Positions 62,462 to 64,000 of a stretch of 64,000 nucleotides of DNA are shown here, in pieces. Source of the stretch: Deinococcus gobiensis I-0 (GTDB lineage Bacteria > Deinococcota > Deinococci > Deinococcales > Deinococcaceae); NCBI RefSeq assembly GCF_000252445.1, contig NC_017771.1:1-64000 (forward strand). Reading direction: 5' to 3'. The position numbers and the translations under genes were made by a program. A model generated the notes under the pieces. That model did no database searches. It saw only the letters and a program-made list of their open reading frames with translations, and was not told the DNA's origin. Position 1 is the stretch's first letter. Each line of letters starts with the position of its first letter.

Positions 62462-63483
62462 TCACCGCGAATAGGGGTTGACAGATAAGATCTCGGGCAT
62501 TGAGTTCGATGGCCCTCCCACGACACGGTACAGTGGTGCCATGACTGGTCATGAGTCAGTCCCGATCTCCACTGCCCCTGAGCCGATGCCCTGGTGGTGG
62601 CCAGTCGCTCGCCTTGTCCTCTGTCTCGGGGTATTCGCCCTGTGTGGGCTCTTTATTCTTCCGGTCCTTCTTGGTCGCCCGCTCTACAAGGTTCAGGGCG
62701 GCCAGATCACCGTTCGGGGCGTACAGGCGCAGACCATCATTCCTGCGGGCACGCCCGTGACCCAGGACCAAATTGAGATCCGGCGCAAAGTCATTGGGTC
62801 GGCCATGGTGGGCTATACCGTAGGTCAGTTCGATCTGGCACGGCATGGGCTGGCAAATCTCTATACCGACGGCTCAGACCATGCGCTCGTCTTCCGCACG
62901 ACGCCACGGGTGACCGTCTTGACCCCAGCGGATCCGGAGGGACTGCTGCAGGCTTGGCGAAAGAATCAGACGGGCATCTTCCGTCCTGCTCGACCGGCAA
63001 GTTTCTCATCGGCAGTGTGGTTGTCTTTGCTCCTGCTGCCTCTCCTGGTGTTCTTCGTCAGGCGACCACAGCTGAACTACCGCTGGGTGGATGGCGCCTT
63101 AGTCGTCAATGCGGCCTTGAGCTCACGGCGATTTCCTGTCGAATCCACCAGGGCCGAGCTGACCTGTGAGCGCTTGGGATCGCGGCTCTTTGGAACGGCG
63201 ACACCGGGGTATTACACAGGCACCTTCGCCATGAAGTCAGCGGGTGGTGGGCGTGTCCAAGCCTACGCCACCCTGGCGCGACCGAACGCCGCCCTCCTGT
63301 TGAAGACGGAGGGAAAGACCTACTACCTGACGCCGGAAGATCCGCAGGCCGTGCTGGACCGCTTTAGGACGACCTGAAAACTGCGAATTGCGGTGTGCAG
63401 GGCCACCCCAGTGGAGCGTGTAGAGGGCCTCTCTGATTCTCCCTACTTCTTCCGCTGCCTAAGTCAACCCCTATTCGCGGTGA
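62462..63483. mobile_element. Cassette bounded by 21-bp perfect inverted repeats
   Basis: TCACCGCGAATAGGGGTTGAC (62462-62482, first base outside the 20-base core) recurs inverted at 63463-63483 with no mismatch. The repeats flank one membrane-protein gene and no transposase. ATT adjoins each outer edge and could be a 3-bp target duplication. It may be a passenger-carrying non-autonomous element. Confidence 0.6.
62541..63377 (+). CDS. Two-pass membrane protein within the repeat-bounded cassette
   Basis: 278 aa from ATG 62541 (MTGHESVPIS); a further upstream start at 62478 lies inside the left repeat. Transmembrane segments are at about residues 20-42 (WWWPVARLVLCLGVFALCGL) and 157-175 (VWLSLLLLPLLVFFV). 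Between and after them are soluble beta-rich domains (YKVQGGQITVRGVQAQTI; later GALVVNAALSSRRFPVESTR), resembling bacterial PH-like domains. No family is certain. Confidence 0.6.
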   Translation: MTGHESVPISTAPEPMPWWWPVARLVLCLGVFALCGLFILPVLLGRPLYKVQGGQITVRGVQAQTIIPAGTPVTQDQIEIRRKVIGSAMVGYTVGQFDLARHGLANLYTDGSDHALVFRTTPRVTVLTPADPEGLLQAWRKNQTGIFRPARPASFSSAVWLSLLLLPLLVFFVRRPQLNYRWVDGALVVNAALSSRRFPVESTRAELTCERLGSRLFGTATPGYYTGTFAMKSAGGGRVQAYATLARPNAALLLKTEGKTYYLTPEDPQAVLDRFRTT

Positions 63484-63565
63484 TTCACAAGAACCCGTGC
63501 TCAAAGATGGACTGCTAGCCCAAGAGGCTCGTGGCTTTCTCCCTCACATCTTTTGGAGGACTTCT

Positions 63566-63967
63566 ATGATAAATGACCTGACTGACGCCTCTCGATTCTG
63601 GGAAGCCCATTACCAAAAAGGCCCGCGTCCCTGGACCGGACGACCCAATGCCATCCTCAAGCGGTTTGCTGATTCGTTACCCGTCGGTGCCGCTCTGGAC
63701 TTAGGGTGCGGGGAGGGCAACAGTGCGGTCTGGCTCGCGCAGCAGGGCTGGCACGTGACTGGTGTAGACGTTTCATCCACAGCTCTGAGCCGCGCGGCCC
63801 AGCATGCCGCAGACGCTGGTGTAACCCAACGGACCACCTTCATCACGCATGACCTGAACCAGACATTCCCCAAAGGTCAATTTGACCTAGTGTATGCCCT
63901 GTATATGGAGTCGCCGGTGACCCTCGTTCGGGACCGCATCTTGCATCGGGCCGCCGAAGCGGTTTAG
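63566..63967 (+). pseudogene. Class I SAM-dependent methyltransferase, truncated
   Basis: Start ATG 63566 with GGAGG. Motif I is LDLGCGEGNSAVWLA (about residues 44-58), motif II VTGVDVSSTAL, then LVYALYMESPV. The family is usually about 200 aa; the frame stops after 133 codons where a MITE-like terminus begins (AGAGCCTGAGGACAG at 63966), so its C-terminal fold is missing. Substrate unknown. Confidence 0.75.
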
Positions 63968-64000
63968 AGCCTGAGGACAGAACACGTTGGGCTATGTGCC
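63966..64000 (+). mobile_element. MITE-like terminus, copy truncated by the window end
   Basis: AGAGCCTGAGGACAGAACACG matches the left ends of the MITE-like copies at 56237 and 57091 and the terminus at 59271-59289. Its continuation is outside the window. Confidence 0.5.

Noticed and set aside
1..64000. tRNA and rRNA genes
   Set aside because: No cloverleaf-like or ribosomal RNA-like sequence was noticed on either strand; a dedicated search was not possible.

Overview
The window looks like part of a Deinococcus-type plasmid or megaplasmid. It is GC-rich overall, with several AT-rich islands. It carries an iteron origin beside a RepA-type initiator, a PRTRC (ParB-related, ThiF-related) cassette, IS4/IS630 transposases and genes that appear leaderless. 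The genus is inferred from gene content and protein style, not from a database search.

Layout. (1) 1-19,093 is the inside of a Tn7-like element whose left end lies outside the window or has been lost. From left to right it holds a LexA-type repressor, a DUF2726-like protein, an IS-disrupted gene, a type I restriction-modification operon (hsdM, hsdS, an extra ORF, hsdR), a very large nuclease-TPR-PIN protein, and tniQ-tniB(tnsC)-tniA(tnsB)-tnsA on the minus strand. The right end, with four TnsB-like repeats, sits inside an MmeI-like restriction-methyltransferase gene. (2) 21.3-27.1 kb is a PRTRC gene set: E, an unknown, C, F, an unknown, B and ThiF. (3) 27.17-29.1 kb is the origin: nine ~32-bp-phased iterons around an AT-rich gap, followed by the initiator gene. 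A UvrD-like helicase gene follows. (4) 31.5-41.6 kb is accessory: unknown proteins, a tyrosine recombinase, a flavin oxidoreductase, two AT-rich islands (one with an HSHP-motif protein and a coupled partner), a beta-CASP nuclease and an HD-GYP protein. (5) 41.6-52.6 kb holds pilin-like and secreted proteins (a membrane-pilin fusion, a PilX-like protein, a PLD-like secreted protein), an SpoIIIAA/Ycf45-like ATPase, a small hydrophobic peptide gene with a hairpin leader, and a degenerate recombinase. (6) 53-64 kb is a transposon-worn region with IS630 stubs, MITE-like elements, an intact IS4-like element, lipoproteins, a protease-fold protein lacking its catalytic His, an Rrf2-flavoprotein pair, an inverted-repeat-bounded cassette and a truncated methyltransferase.

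How it fits together. Regions 2 and 3 look like the plasmid backbone. Region 1 is a defence-carrying transposon that destroyed another restriction system when it inserted. A conserved 28-nt element, C(A/C)ACCAGAA followed by a degenerate -10 hexamer, lies 28 nt before an ATG at five of six sites. It precedes the initiator, a DUF2325-like protein, a secreted protein, a PilX-like protein, the PLD-like/ATPase operon and a minus-strand regulator-like gene. It may define a plasmid-specific promoter class. Three genes (DUF2726-like, nuclease-TPR-PIN, PRTRC F) show coding signal that changes frame near their 5' ends, which could be real mutations or assembly errors.
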